Shown here one piece after another: positions 31,022 to 43,623 of a stretch of 64,000 nucleotides of DNA (the stretch's first letter is position 1; each line of letters begins with the position of its first letter). Under the pieces are notes generated by a model. That model did no database searches, was not told where the DNA came from, and saw only the letters and a list, made by a program, of their open reading frames with translations. The stretch lies in contig CM060732.1 of the NCBI GenBank assembly GCA_030704615.1, forward strand, positions 31,849,053-31,913,052, given 5' to 3'. The stretch is from Takakia lepidozioides. Taxonomy: Eukaryota > Streptophyta > Takakiopsida > Takakiales > Takakiaceae. The position numbers were made by a program, and so were the translations under genes.

Positions 31022-34000
31022 CCGACAGCTGAAAAGGCTTTTCAATGAATTTGGGAGATCTATATGTACCTGCATAAAACACGTACCTATGTGTACCGTA
31101 TGTTATACGCTTGGTTTTCCTTAATGATATCTGGACAGGACAAATTTTCAAACGTCATTTCCAGACAAGCGACGCACAGCTCCTTAAAACGCAGCTCGTG
31201 CTTTGCTTGCCGCTTTCTGCCTGTGATGAGCTCGGCTACCACTGATTTCTTGCAGCTAAGCTGATCCTACATAAGTTATTCGCAAACCAGCCCTGCCTTT
31301 CCCTTCCAATCACTTATTCAGATATTTCTCAGCTGGGTTCGACGTGTATAGAGTACACCATCTGGAGTTGCTCTTCTAGTCTATGCTGCAAGGCGAGCAG
31401 AGATGGTTGGGTAAATGCCTTTACGCTTGGATCCTCTCTCTGCCTTTCCAACACAGTAAGTAACTGCCTGGATCTCCTCAACTTACAAAGAGTAGGATTT
31501 AAAACTCCTTCAAAAAGTATGAGTAAGTAATCTTAATCAGGAACAGTCAGCAGATGACTGAGCAGGCATCCTTAACTGTGAAGCAAGACCAAGCCTCCAA
31601 CGGAGCGCTCTGTGACTAGACATGGTTTGAGCTTCGATCAAAGAATATGCTGGACGTGCTGGTGCGTGCAGCACCAGTACGCTACACGGGGTGGGGATAA
31701 CGTAAGGCCAACGGGTGATAAGTAATAATAAGTAGGTAATACGCTGCAACACTCGAGGAACGGATACGATGGCCACACTACTGTGCCGCATGTATGTATG
31801 TATGTGTATCCACATGAACTGAATATAATCAAGGGTGTGTATTCGCCAATCCCACGTGCAGCGCCGGCGCCGGGAAAATCGAGGCCGCGACGGCGGGGCC
31901 CACACGTACAGCAACCGGCGGCGCTTCTGCGCCGGAATATTCCACGACACAAACCGTTGTGAGTCGGCAGACGTGGCGCGGTATACGGACGCCATCCGAG
32001 GTACGTACGCCTGTCAACGTACATTATACAAACTACGTAGATAGTATGTATGGGTTTGGTTTCAAATCTGGCAGAGGATCGGAGCCCAATCTCTGGCACG
32101 TACGAGGGCGGTTGCCAAAAGTAAGTGAAGTGTGGTACGTAGCAACTGTGATTGACTCTGCTCCAATAACTGCCCGTGAGGTCAAGTTAACTTTTAGCCC
32201 TCGTCTGACCGCATGTAACTAACGGTGCTAATAACTAACGGTGATAACAAGTTCGCGCACCCAGACATGTGATGAGATAAAGATAAAGATTCTTTAACGT
32301 CCAGTGAATTTACAGAGCCTACTGCTCAACACACAGGCCATCGAGGGAGATGGTGGCAGCTTGCAGCGTGAATGAGAGCGCAACCAAAGCGACTACTTAC
32401 CTACGGCATGAGGAAGATCCTTTCTTTGTGGTGCAGTCTTCGCAAGCTTGGGGAATCCATCTTCAACACGCACCAGGGTTCCCATGCAAACGTCACAGTT
32501 CCATGAAGAAGCGCTTGGCTTTTCTCCGGAATGTCCAATCCCTTTTGCGGTTGGACCTACATTGAAACCCGCATTGAATACTGGAGCGAGGACCCACATG
32601 CCGGGAGGTGCAGCATTATCCTGTCCAATCCTTGAGCATTTCATCTGGGTATGCCATGTGACAGCTTGTTGGGTTTGTTCACTAGACCTACGCTTGCTCA
32701 AAAAGCATCTTCCGTGGAAACTTGGAAAAACTCTTGGCATAAGATTCAGGAAGTTCGAAGGGGCTCATCATAATCAACTTTGTTTCTACCCTACTTACTG
32801 CTGGGTACCATCCTTTCGCTTGTGCGACAAGTGCAATGAAGTGCACAAGCTAGAGACAGTGGTGAGCACTTGAGCAGGACCACTTCCATACATTGTAGAG
32901 GTGTAGGCTAGTGTATTGAAAGCCTCACAGTGGTAGACAGGCTGCAACATGGCTCCCATGCCCACTTTGAGGCTTGTAGTTTGTCAAGGCTTCTGGAGAC
33001 CTAGATATAATGAGCCCCCAGATGGATTTTGATGGTAGTTACAAATCATGCCATCTTTGCTACAGGGTAACAAGATTCTTTTTTTAAACTTACAATGTAG
33101 TGATTAGTAATGTTCAGAATAATATCTAGACTATGATTAAAAACAAGCGGCTAGTCGCTGATGAAGTGGCTCCTCCTTTGTCAGCAGAGAATTAAAAGGG
33201 CCTCCGCCCCCTTTCTGTCAAAAATAAATAAAAAATAAAAATCTGCAAAAAATCTTCTATATCTATTTGAACCAAAATTCAGATTGTATTCATTTGTCTA
33301 ACAATCTGGAGCGTCGATGAGATCTACTTTTACCCGGTTTTTGTGTAGCGAAAAGAAAGTTGAAAGTTGGTTTGTACAGAGGGTGATATCATCCTGCGCA
33401 TCACCCCCTTTTTGACCCACACTCTTCTGTGTGGAAGAGCATTCATTCATGCTCTCTTTTTAAAAGCGCAGTCAGGAGAAGGCCCACCCCTAATTGGATG
33501 GATGTCTGGATGGATGGATCTTTTCTTCAGTTGGTGCAGACTAATCTGGCCCGTTTGTGTGCTCGGTTCGTGTTTGGCCACATGGGCCTCTCCAACTTGG
33601 AGAGTAAGTCGTCCCACAATCGAGTGCGGTAAGATAGAATGAAACATTACAATCCGTCGGATTCGCATACAATAACCCGGACCTTCACTTTCACACAGTT
33701 GATGTTCCGAATACGACCCATAACCGCATTCTGCCCATTGTTGCGACATGCAACAACCGCATTCCGGCAAATGTTTCAACATGCAACAATTGCCCGTCTA
33801 CATGTATTGTGTACCACTGCCCGTTTGGCAGATTTCAGCATCAGAATTGCTCCATTAGGGTGGGCGACTCCATCTCTAACTGAGTAATCTTGTGGGACAC
33901 ACTCGTTGGGCCATGAGTGGAAAGTGGAATGGAATGGGACCCTCATCTCATTTCGCTGGCAACAGAGAATTCCAGAGGCAAATTACAATAGAAAATTGGG

Positions 34001-36480
34001 CCAAGAACAACAATAAAAAGCATAATACGACACCCCGTGGGTGCACTCTGCGGCCCCAACACAGTTGATGGCGGTCCGGAATATGTTGCGGAAACTATAC
34101 TACAGAATGTTTCCATGCGAAATGGGCCCAAAGACATAGCAACAAATCAACAATTCTTCCTTGTCAAGAGAAACCAAGATTCAACAAAACTCTACGTGGA
34201 TGATATACGTTACTGCTTAACACGGATGAGCTCCACCGTCCAGCGGCCTTGGATGAACGTGGTCATTTTTACAGGCCGGGGGACGTTGGGCAGTACAACC
34301 AAAAATAGGTGGTCGTGAGCCGGGCAGCTCACACGCGCGAAGGCGACGGCGTTCACGTGTTTCACGCGCTGCCCGTCGCAGCGTGCGGTCACCATCCCAT
34401 TGGACGACAGGCTGCGCTATCGTCCGTGCGGTACCTACCCCCGCTCGCCGCTCCGACGGTTTCGCCGTCACTGTCCGTCAACGATCCGATAGCCTCTGTC
34501 ATTCTCGTCCTGATGGATGAGATCCATCATTGTCCATAAAAGGAGGAGGAGCACATGGATGATATTCGTCCGACATTCCCAGTTACATTCTACCTACCAT
34601 TCAATAGCCATCAAATCGACCAAGGTTTATTTTCTTACCATCGACCCCGCAAAGCGAGATAAAACCCGGGAGTGAAAGTCAATTATAGAGGGTGATAACT
34701 GCGGGCAGTAATAACCGCGCCAGTTCAACGCCTTAAAACCGGGCGGCGACACAGTATCGCCAGGGCGCGACAGGGGGTGGGGCCGGGCGGGCAAAGATCG
34801 GGCGGCAGGGAGGGGGGTGACGGCAGGGTGATGCATGCGCATGATGTCATGCATATGCAGGCATGGCACACATGGCCGGTGCCGGTACGCCGTGCTGCGC
34901 GGACGGATGCAGCACTTTCTCATCCACAAGTCACAGCGGGACGGGTGGATGGATGGAGAGGCCTGAACTGCGCGGCCTCGGGCCTCGGGCCGCGTAAAGG
35001 CAGCGCGGCCACGATTGCGGGCGATAATGCGGGCCTGCGTGCCACCTTTTTGAACGGGTCGCTGCCTGCTACGAACTGCGCGGCGACCGCGCAATCTCGT
35101 ACGCGCTTCATCCATCCCTCCCTCGCGTCGCGAAAGGGTGCTAGATGCGAGCGGATGGACGGAGATGAACGGCGGGGGCGAGGGTGGCGGTAGAATGTAG
35201 ATAGCGTGGCAGAGACAAGCGCTTTTGGCAGCGCGCAGAGAGAGAGAGAGAAAGAGAAAGAGAAAGAGAGACAGAGGCAGGGTGGCAGGGCCTGCCGTGG
35301 CAGCAGCGTAAAGGTGGCTCATCATGTGTGTGTTTTTCTTTTTCCCTGTACAGTAGGGCGCCTGCTCGCATTAGGTACGACGGGGATCGAGTAAATATGA
35401 AAAGAGGGGTCCCTGGGGCTGCAGTTGCAACGGACCACTTTAGTGAAGGGAGGGGTGCGTGCGGGTGATGAGTGTTGACTGGTGAAGAGTGCGAGGGGAA
35501 TGATGGGTGGGGGTATGGGCGTGATATTCTGCAAATGTCGATTCGGACAGTGTATTCCAACATTCAATGCTTCTCAGCTTGTTGTTGTTAACTTGTGTGC
35601 ATATCTATCTATCTACCTTTCTGTAGGTTCTGCAGTGCTTCCTTCCGTCTTTGAGTTGAATTTTGCGTAGGCAAGGGCACCCACCATGAAGGGGTGATTG
35701 TGGAGTGATGAGAGCATCAACAAGGATGGACGCACGGCGTGCTGCAAGACATTGTCTGAGGTACAAGTTCCCCGATTCCAATCTCTAGTATCGGCAAAAA
35801 GGCGTAGCTGGGGGCTGCCCCCCAGGGGCCAGGGGTCCTTTCCACTGCAGCGGAATTATTGAAGGTTCCGCAACTGTGGTAAAGCAGTCAGGACTCCAGG
35901 ACCACGGTCAGGGCACCCAGTTCAGATTCCTACATGAAGGCCCCTGCTCTATATACACCCTCCACCACAGCCCCCACGGCCACCCATTGGCCGATAACAC
36001 TCTCCTCGCACGAGAGTTACTAATAAAAATACTGCATGCGAAATTATTAGATTCACTGCCCTAAACTTCTGACCTCGGAAATTCATCTCATCATTTCATG
36101 TACAGATTCATAGAAGACGCTTTAAATGATAATGGAGAAGTGACGCTGTCAGAATCACCGGCAATAAAGTCTTTGCTGCGCACTGGGCACACGAACCACA
36201 AGTCCTTGAAGACCTCCAGCTTCTCACTGTATCCATGCCATGATGCATCATATCTTAGCTCAACCAATGTAACTGCATATCACAGGCAGAAGCTCAGAGG
36301 CAACGACCTACTTTCACGAAGGTGTTCCACCCAAACCCTGTTCACACAACTCTGGTTCAACAACTGGGCCACAGATAAATAAACCTCTTGCTCGTCACCT
36401 TCAATGTTCATGTCACTCCTCCACATGCACTGAGGGCAGAAAATAACTATTATTTTGTAGTTTCTAGTAATGTTCGGATT
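31022..36480. other. Intergenic, no supported gene
   Basis: Mixed composition. 31850-31950 and 34300-35300 are GC-rich, the latter with an AG-rich run at 35230-35275. At 33195-33245 the motif GGGCCTCCGCCCCCTTT is followed by an AAATAA-rich tail, like a plus-strand LINE end. GGATGGATGG runs occur near 33500 and 34950. Long frames in GC-rich parts occur on several strands at once and show no domain, so I do not call genes. Confidence 0.45.
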
Positions 36481-36530
36481 TTTTTATTTTTTAAACAGGG
36501 GACAGAGGCCCTGATAAGAATACACTATTT
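36475..36530 (-). repeat. LINE-end-like motif (AGGGCCTCTGTCCCC then A-rich, minus strand)
   Basis: Plus strand TTTATTTTTTAAACAGGGGACAGAGGCCCT. The same core, in one orientation or the other, is at 8995-9020, 33195-33215 and 43708-43725, each bordered by an A/T-rich simple tail. Probably the 3' terminus of a LINE or SINE family. Confidence 0.5.
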
Positions 36531-36584
36531 ATTCTAGATATTATAATTTTATATCAATATATATTATTTTATATTATTTTTAAA

Positions 36585-36690
36585 TTCATCAATTGGATAG
36601 TGCACTTGTGTCCCACCCAGGTGATTTGGGGCTCAAATCCTTCTACCTTGTGGGGAGGTATTCCAGTCTGTCATATGCCTCATTGCTCAT
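36585..36690 (+). repeat. tRNA-derived SINE fragment
   Basis: TTGGATAGTGCA (A-box-like) and, about 30 nt on, GGGCTCAAATCC (B-box), then TTCTACC...GGGAGGTATTCCAG. A second copy at 37485-37570 has the same order. Confidence 0.6.
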
Positions 36691-37484
36691 TAACGGAAGT
36701 GGGTTATCCTTCCTCCTTGTCAGTATGATTTTTGCTTTCTCCGGGGGGGACTCCTGACTCCTTTTCCTTTCTTTCCCTCTCCACACAGAGACGCATAAAC
36801 AAGGTAAAAATGTTTATTTACATTATAAAAAAATTGTGTGCTTTTTTTTTTTTCATGAACAGTGGTCCTGGATGAAATTTTATTGAGGTTATTGAAGGGT
36901 TGTGGGTTGTGGACTCGCTGCCAAAGCAAGCGTAAATTAGGGTGTCACCCAAATGATCAGTGCCCCTCTAGTTGGATACCTTTATGACATCAATGATATC
37001 AATATAATTATTATAAACAAGGACATAATTTAAATGAGCTAGCAGTTTTTTTTCTTAATTAGGATCAAACAAAAATATAAATTTAGCATGATATGATTTG
37101 GGTAAAAGTTTTTTCGTTGGATAATAATTATCTCTGAGTACCAGAGTACAACCGAGAATTTTTTTTTTAAACATCAAAGGGGGTAAAATGCCTGAAATAG
37201 AGATTTAACCAATTTCCATAGAGAAATTTTGAATTGACTAAATAATTTTACACTATAAATCACAATCAACATAGAGTGATATAAGATACTGGAAAGAACA
37301 AGAAATGTGAAAGAGGTTATTTTCTCCTCTCACTTTTAAGGGGCCTGTTTTGGTTTTATCTAATTAGAAAGAACCAAATACTGGGTTTAATTAATTTATA
37401 CTATGAAGTAGTGATGAGTTCCAACAAACAATACAATTGTAATGTAAATTCAATGAAAATGCAAAGAGAACTTCCCAATTTATA

Positions 37485-37570
37485 TCTCAGCTGGATAGTG
37501 CAAAGAGTGTCACATAGGTGATTCTAGGCTCAAATCCTGCTACCCTGCTGGGTGTAATCTAGTCTCGTAA
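37485..37570 (+). repeat. tRNA-derived SINE fragment, second copy
   Basis: ATCTCAGCTGGATAGTGCA resembles a tRNA D-arm (A-box), and AGGCTCAAATCC is the B-box. The tail GCTACCCTGCTGGGTGTAAT parallels the copy at 36585. It directly abuts the TIR element starting at 37574. Confidence 0.65.
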
Positions 37571-37573
37571 CTA

Positions 37574-38663
37574 CCGTCCCTGGACAACCGTTTAGGCGAC
37601 AATTGATTCAAAATGAATGTGCCTAACCAATTCTGTGAATTCAGATTTTGGCCTAATTCTTCGGAAACTATGGGACCAAAGTGCTTAATTCCTAAAAATT
37701 CCAGCAAAAAACTTGCAAGCCTCTTCTCATGTTGTTTGTAATAAGATGAAAAAAAACGAAAATTTCATTGAACAAAAATCAATACAAACATATGCGTGCG
37801 GAAATAACTTCCTACAAATCGCAATCTATTTGCGAGAGCTCCATGTAACTTCGAAAGGCCCATGCATGGACTCGACAATGTCATCATATTCATCTTCCTC
37901 GCTAATCATCATGATCTCTCCATCTACCTAGTCCACCACATTGAGATCAAGGATCTCCTCATTTTCAATGTGCAGATTTGCAACATCTACACATAGTTTC
38001 GTGTACACTAAGGTAGATATCAAGGATATCCTGAGTGTCTTCAACAGTCCTGTCCACCAAATCATCATTCACTACAAACAAATTGTGAACAAAATTTGCT
38101 CGCATAGCTTCTCCCTGGAAAGTGTGCTCAAAAGCCCGTAAAATCCCACATTGTTCCCACCCAAAGACAATCATGTCTGTATGCAGATTCACCTGCACCC
38201 AAGCCTCTCACATCCAACTTGCTATATGTTCACGCATGGAAGGCAAGTCCGTCTTCACCACTACCTCTTCAGCGGACACACCTGCTTCCAATTGCGATTG
38301 GATTTCACGTGCTGACCATGTCTTGAATAGTGTTCTTGAATAGTGCAGCAAAAGCACACTTGAGAGGTCATTGCAAGATCACATCGCTTCCGCCTTGGAG
38401 CACCGCGTACAACAAAGAGGGGCTTAGGGTTTCAAAGGAAATGAATGATAGCTGGAGCTTGGAGGGGCCTATGGGCATTGGGTTTCTATTTTGTATTTTT
38501 ACTATTAAGAAAATATTTTTTTCTCTTCTTATGTGTCTAATTCTAAGAAATTATAGCATGAAGATGTCTAAAATGAGAAATGGTTTTTCAAAAGTGCCTA
38601 ATTTTTTGAATGATTGATTTTATTATTAGGCGCAAAAATGCCTAAACGGTTGTCCAGGGACGG
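37574..38663. mobile_element. TIR DNA transposon, about 1.1 kb, TA target duplication
   Basis: Perfect 24-bp terminal inverted repeats at 37574-37597 and 38640-38663, starting CCGTCCCTGGACAACCG. They are flanked by TA on both sides (37572-37573, 38664-38665), as in Tc1/mariner/pogo elements. Subterminal words GTGCCTAA and GCGCCTAA recur. Inside, a minus-strand frame (38198-37965) has DMIVFGWEQCGILRAFEHTF, reminiscent of the W..CGI block at the end of pogo/Fot-type DDE transposases; stops surround it, so it is a deletion derivative. The family assignment is tentative; the TIRs are certain. Confidence 0.75.
37965..38198 (-). pseudogene. Possible transposase C-terminal fragment
   Basis: 77-residue frame inside the TIR element: VNLHTDMIVFGWEQCGILRA then FEHTFQGEAMRANFVHNLFV and an acidic stretch DDLVDRTVEDTQDILDIYL. 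The pattern 'helix, W..CGI, acidic tail' is typical of the end of pogo-like transposases. The catalytic DDE part is not present. Assignment from pattern only. Confidence 0.4.
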
Positions 38664-39465
38664 TACTCTCCCCTTGTGGTGCTTTTAGCTTTTTGTTGTA
38701 ATGAGGTTGGTAATGTGTGAGGCGGCATGCTCCCATGACCAAAATAGGATATTCCACATTGTTTTAGGAATATGCAAAAAAAAATATTCTGGCAAGCAAA
38801 AAATGTGCTCATGTGAAAAAATGCAAAACTATTTCAAATTTGTGCTCATGTGAGCACAATACTATGCCTACTTCTTTGCTTGTAAGACATCCATTTGGAA
38901 AACAAAATTGGAAACAAATTCGCCAAACGAAACTATTTTATCAATTTTTATTTAAAAAACCATTTTGTTCTCTTTTGCCAACTAATCTAATTTTTCGACT
39001 GCAGTGTTTGTTTTTCTTTCGTCAACAAAACTCTCTATAAACTCAAATAATTGTGATATATTTGAGTCTTCCTTCTCATTTGTTGGCTATCAATTTTTAT
39101 TATTATAGCATTAAAATGTAACTATTGTATATTTAGTATCTCACAACTTATTCCAAGTAAAGTTATCTCGCTGTTTTAAGGGAGAAAAAGATAATATAAA
39201 CCCATTAATATGAAACCATGTAACTCTGTTGATGCAGCACTGCCCTACGTCCGCTTATGACGTTTATTTCCGTTTCCAAACATATTGAATCCCTAAACCG
39301 TGGATTGTGCTCATGGAGGCTTTTTGTGTAACTTACCTCCACTGTGATTTGCTTCAGGTCTTTTCATACTTAGGCTCATGCCTGTCGCATCAGCTGTGAC
39401 TTTTAAAGGGGGCTAGCTATCCCTCTTACATTGATAATGTCTTAGGGCTTTCTTTTAGGTCTTTA

Positions 39466-40266
39466 ACCCCTAAAGGACGAGCTAACTTTTGGGAGTTTTC
39501 CCAAAAAGTGTGCCATACCCTCCATTGCTGAGCTGTAACTTCCTACCCCCGTACATACAGCTGGATGAACCGTTCCATTTCATCCCTACCTACTACACGA
39601 AGGTCCTCAAAAAATTGTAGCACTTTTGATCGTTCCATTTAGTAGATTATAACAAAAAAAATTGAACAAGTTGAAACCATGAACTAAAAAAGAGAGGAAA
39701 ATTTGCTTTGACCATGCAAGTTTGGTCATTTTACATTTTTTCTTGAAGAAATGGCCTCCAGAATCCGGATAAGGGGCAACCAACAGGTCATCTCCCAGAA
39801 TCTCAGACCAAAATGCCAAAAATATGGGGGGGCTGCTTTGTATGTGAAATCTGGGGGGTAAAAAATTCTGGTTTTGGCTTCTTTCCCAAGTACACCCATG
39901 AGGTGACATTTGTTTTCCAATTCCTCTGGTAAGTAAGTGCACAGTAACATTTCATGGTGCCTTGTCCAAAATTTTTGGCATTATGATAATTTTCAGCCCT
40001 AGATGTTATCTTGAAGATTGCCCATTTGGCTGCCACATAGGCAGGTCAATGGTGCTCTAACACTGGATTTCATGAAACCTTGGCACTTTGCAAAATTCTA
40101 GGGAGCAGAGCTTTTATGATTTTTTGGCGCTGTGAATTCTCATGTGTGCTCCTCTCTGACATGTACAATTCATCTTCAAGGTTCATCCAATATCATCCAT
40201 GGGAATTGAAGCGTGGCAGGTAATCTGACGCGACCCGAATCGGGTCGCGTCGTCCTTTAGGGGCTA
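39466..40266. repeat. 14-bp inverted repeat with a GC-rich perfect palindrome
   Basis: CCCCTAAAGGACGA at about 39466-39479 is inverted at about 40252-40265 (TCGTCCTTTAGGGG). GCTAACTTTT follows closely at both ends in direct orientation. Just inside the right arm, 40227-40251 is a perfect 12-1-12 palindrome, GACGCGACCCGA-A-TCGGGTCGCGTC, in AT-rich surroundings. It may be the terminal hairpin of an unclassified element. Confidence 0.5.
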
Positions 40267-40679
40267 ACTTTTTCCCCTCCCTTGTTTTTATAATAAAGTT
40301 TGGGGTCTATCCCCACCTTTTGTTTCTTTTTTTAAATTGCTCTAATAGCATGAATAAAATATCACATTTCATTGATAATATTTAATAATTGTATTTGGGT
40401 CGGTTCTATATATTATCTATTAGTTTTCTAAAAACGTTTAAAACTACAACCAAATGTACAATCCATTAGGATTATGATGGTGACCTTGCGGAGTATTGTG
40501 ACTAGGTGTATGCCTAATTAGGAAGGTGACTATTTTCTTGCATTTCGTAATGTGAATGTAAATATATGATATGACACCTAAATCAAATGATAATTGATGT
40601 AACAATTTAGCCTATAAAATGACACAAGTATTAGTTCTAAAGTCTTTTAAAATGACAAACTCGGAACATAACCAAATAT

Positions 40680-40770
40680 GAGCATTAATGGGCTATGGCT
40701 TGGTGGTTTGGCATCTTTGCCGATCTTTTTGGCATGTGGGTTTGAAGCTCATCTTATCCACCTCTAGATT
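40680..40770 (+). repeat. SINE-like fragment
   Basis: GGCTTGGTGGTTTGGCATC (A-box-like) followed about 35 nt later by GTGGGTTTGAAGCTC (B-box-like). Diverged. Confidence 0.35.
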
Positions 40771-42959
40771 AAGGCCCAATAACCTACATGCTATAGTTGA
40801 GTTGGTTACAATGTGGTAGCTTTAAACCACAATTGCTCGTAAACTCAACCACAAGGTCATCACTTGGATGTTATCGTTCTAAATATTATTGAGCTATCTT
40901 ATTAAATGAAGTCATTTTTTAATTAAATAACCTGAAAATAAATCGATATATTTTGACATTCTCAAACACCATAAATGAAGTACGATTATTTTTCTGCCTC
41001 CTAAGAATCATCTTTTTCTCTAAAGAAAGGTAATTGAGGATACCAATTTGATATTAAATCAACAAGAGTAGTTGTGTTAGGTTAAACTTGAGATTAATAG
41101 TAGGTTTACTATTTTTTGATAGAAATCTTGTGATTTTTAGCAAAAAATATAACAGTGTCCACTATTATGACGCTTTACCAAATGGATTATAAAGATTTGA
41201 AGGTCCATCCATATCTCACAATGAAAACAAATAATATTTTTTTTTGTTGTAGCAATCAAATACTTGTCATCTCTTTATCCAAACCCCTACTAACCACCCC
41301 CAACATCATTTATAATGTACAAAAGAATCGATGAATGTCACAATGGCCTAAACCTTACATCATATACATACAGATATTCGATCCAAGTATATCAACAATT
41401 TGGAGGGTAAAGTTCTCATGTAACCAAAGTAGGGCCCAATGGAGGGCCAATGGAGATTTGGGCACACAATGGGAGTTTGTCTATGGGAGCTAAACAATGT
41501 ATGTGATACATCATCTCATTCTACATAAAGAAATGGAAAATATCCAACAACACATGCTTTTGTTTCACCAAAAACGCCAAAACATAATTTATGAATTTTT
41601 TCAATTTACCAATACAACATAATGGATCAAACATGAATTCTTTGGGTTAATGGAGGAAAAACAGCTACAACTTGTTGTAAAATTAGGCATACGTAATAAG
41701 AAAGAGAGTGGACAACTTAACCTCTAAATTCACAGGCCCATCTATATCGCCTTGTTGTTTGTTTGTTCATGAATTGAGGGTCCGGTGGACTGGTTTAGAA
41801 ACCCATATTGATATGTCTATGGCTCCAGGAGTGTGTCGTGTGCGAGAGAGCAAGAAAGAAAGAAAGAGACAAAGTGTGTGAGGCTCAGGGGCGGAGGAAT
41901 CAAATTGCAGGTATGATGCCTCCCCCACTGGTGGATTGGTTTAGTAGGGTCTGCCTGGCAGGCTGCTTCATCTCTCTGTCATACTTGGCCTTCAAGGTCA
42001 GTCAGTATGATTCGAGAGTTCGGCAATCTACCGTGCTGATGGGTGAGTCTTACAATGGATCAAACAACTGCAGTTGTTAACATAACCAATAGTATCTGAG
42101 TGGCCCCACCAGCCGCAACAATGTTTTGTTGAAGGACAAGTTTAGATGCCAATAAGTCCCCATTCCCAGCATCTCATTGGAGCACCAAGTTGTTGGTTGT
42201 CTGACTGACCATGTTGTTTGACAGCAGAAATGAAAAGTTCAAAGTGCTCAAAATTCGACTCTTTGTGGATGGGTCCATATGTGGTACATGAAGTCTTTGA
42301 CAATGGTTCTTTGCAGTTGCCCAAGACCTTGAGGAGGGAGTTGTTTCCAAACAGAGTAAATGGGATTCGTTGCAAACATTATGATGTGTGAGCAGTTCCA
42401 GAGTAAGCATGCACGTCTTTCCCCCAATTTTTTTCTATTCAAGAGTGGATCCTGAAATGGGCGGGGCAATGGAATTGCACTCTTGGCCTGATTTCTGGAT
42501 GAAAAAAACAGATGAAAGTTGGAATATTTTACAGGTCATAATTGGTTCAAATTCCGGAGGTAATAACAATATTCTCTATTCCATTGAAATTCGTGGTTCG
42601 TTTTTATATATAAGTGGAAAAGATTTTTGTGTATGGTTGAAAATGATGTCAGTTTTGGCATTCGTATGTCACATGCATTATTACATATCATTTTCTTAAA
42701 AAAAGCATGTCCACCGGTGGTGAGGCTCTTCAGTTTTAAGTCATATCTTATGTGCATATATAGTGTTTGCTGTAACAAACACATTTCATTCAAGACTATC
42801 AAAATCAAAACATTATTAAGCCCAATTACGTATCTTAAAATTGCCCACTGTCCATCATCTAAATAAAGATGACAAAGAATGATGAGATGACTTTTAAGAA
42901 CATAGATCTTGTACAAATTGTGCATCCTAACTTCTCAATGTCGCCGAGGGACACCTTGC

Positions 42960-43623
42960 ACCAGAGTTGGGTTTCAGGGTAGACATGTTGAGGCTGAAGA
43001 GGTGGGCAATCTAAAGCTATCGGATGAAATGAAGGTTGTTCGATATAGGAAGGTAGAGGAGTTACGAGTGTTAAAGCCAGAGACGTACTACAAGCCTCGT
43101 AATGCAAACTTAGTGCAAACTTTGAGAGTGTTGACGCACTAATAACTCCTGATACTTTGTGTACTCAAGGAAGAAGATTTGGTAATGTTATTCTTGACAC
43201 ATTCTACGAGGCATGCGGCAACTTGAGCGGTTTGGCTTTGAGGAGTGGGCTGATTGGTTGAAATCGAATGGACCGGGATCTCCAGATGCTTTGATTAATG
43301 AAGACAACATCTATCTTAATATTTTCGGTGTTGTGAAGAAGGTTGGGAAGAATGAGTTGAAACTCTTCCAGAGTTTGAGGAAAGCTTCTGCCTCAACAAG
43401 CACCAACGTCTCCTATTCTGCAACCCCACTCAAGGTTGCAGTTGCATTAGAGAGGGAAGGTGCAAATGTCTTTGAGGGTTCCATAAAGTCGATTAATGAG
43501 CTTTTCGAGTTGTTTTTTAATGTGACAACCAAGAAAATGATTCAGGCCTGGGATCGCTTGAATGCACCCTGCATACTGAAAACCAAGGCACTACAATCGC
43601 TGCGAATGCACCCTGCATACTGA
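42960..43623 (+). pseudogene. Unrecognised broken coding region
   Basis: Two frames. 42909-43142 has EVGNLKLSDEMKVVRYRKVE and KPETYYKPRNANLVQTLRV; 43213-43623 has LERFGFEEWADWLKSNGPGS, LNIFGVVKKVGKNELKLFQS, then a Ser/Thr stretch and VALEREGANVFEGSIKSINE. Codon flow and composition look protein-coding, with a frame change near 43150-43210. I recognise no family. The C-terminus runs into the 44-bp minisatellite. It may be a remnant of the same unknown repeat that yields the coiled-coil ORFs at 44571 and 47061. Confidence 0.4.

Larger units (their letters stand above)
38670..42900. other. AT-rich intergenic DNA without a supported gene
   Basis: Apart from the palindrome region and one SINE-like fragment, only short frames without motifs are present. 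Poly-A/T runs are common. Confidence 0.45.

Noticed and set aside
32393-32873. Overlapping frames on both strands (115 and 141 codons)
   Set aside because: No motif on either strand and no neighbouring exons; not enough to call a gene.
34300-35670. Long frames on both strands in a GC-rich stretch
   Set aside because: GC-rich DNA has few stops; frames occur on opposite strands at once, are Arg/Ser/Pro-rich and show no domain.
40227-40266. Helitron 3' end (hairpin followed by CTRR)
   Set aside because: A CTAA lies about 11 bases after the hairpin but is followed by C rather than T, and no TC start is evident; kept only as a palindrome.
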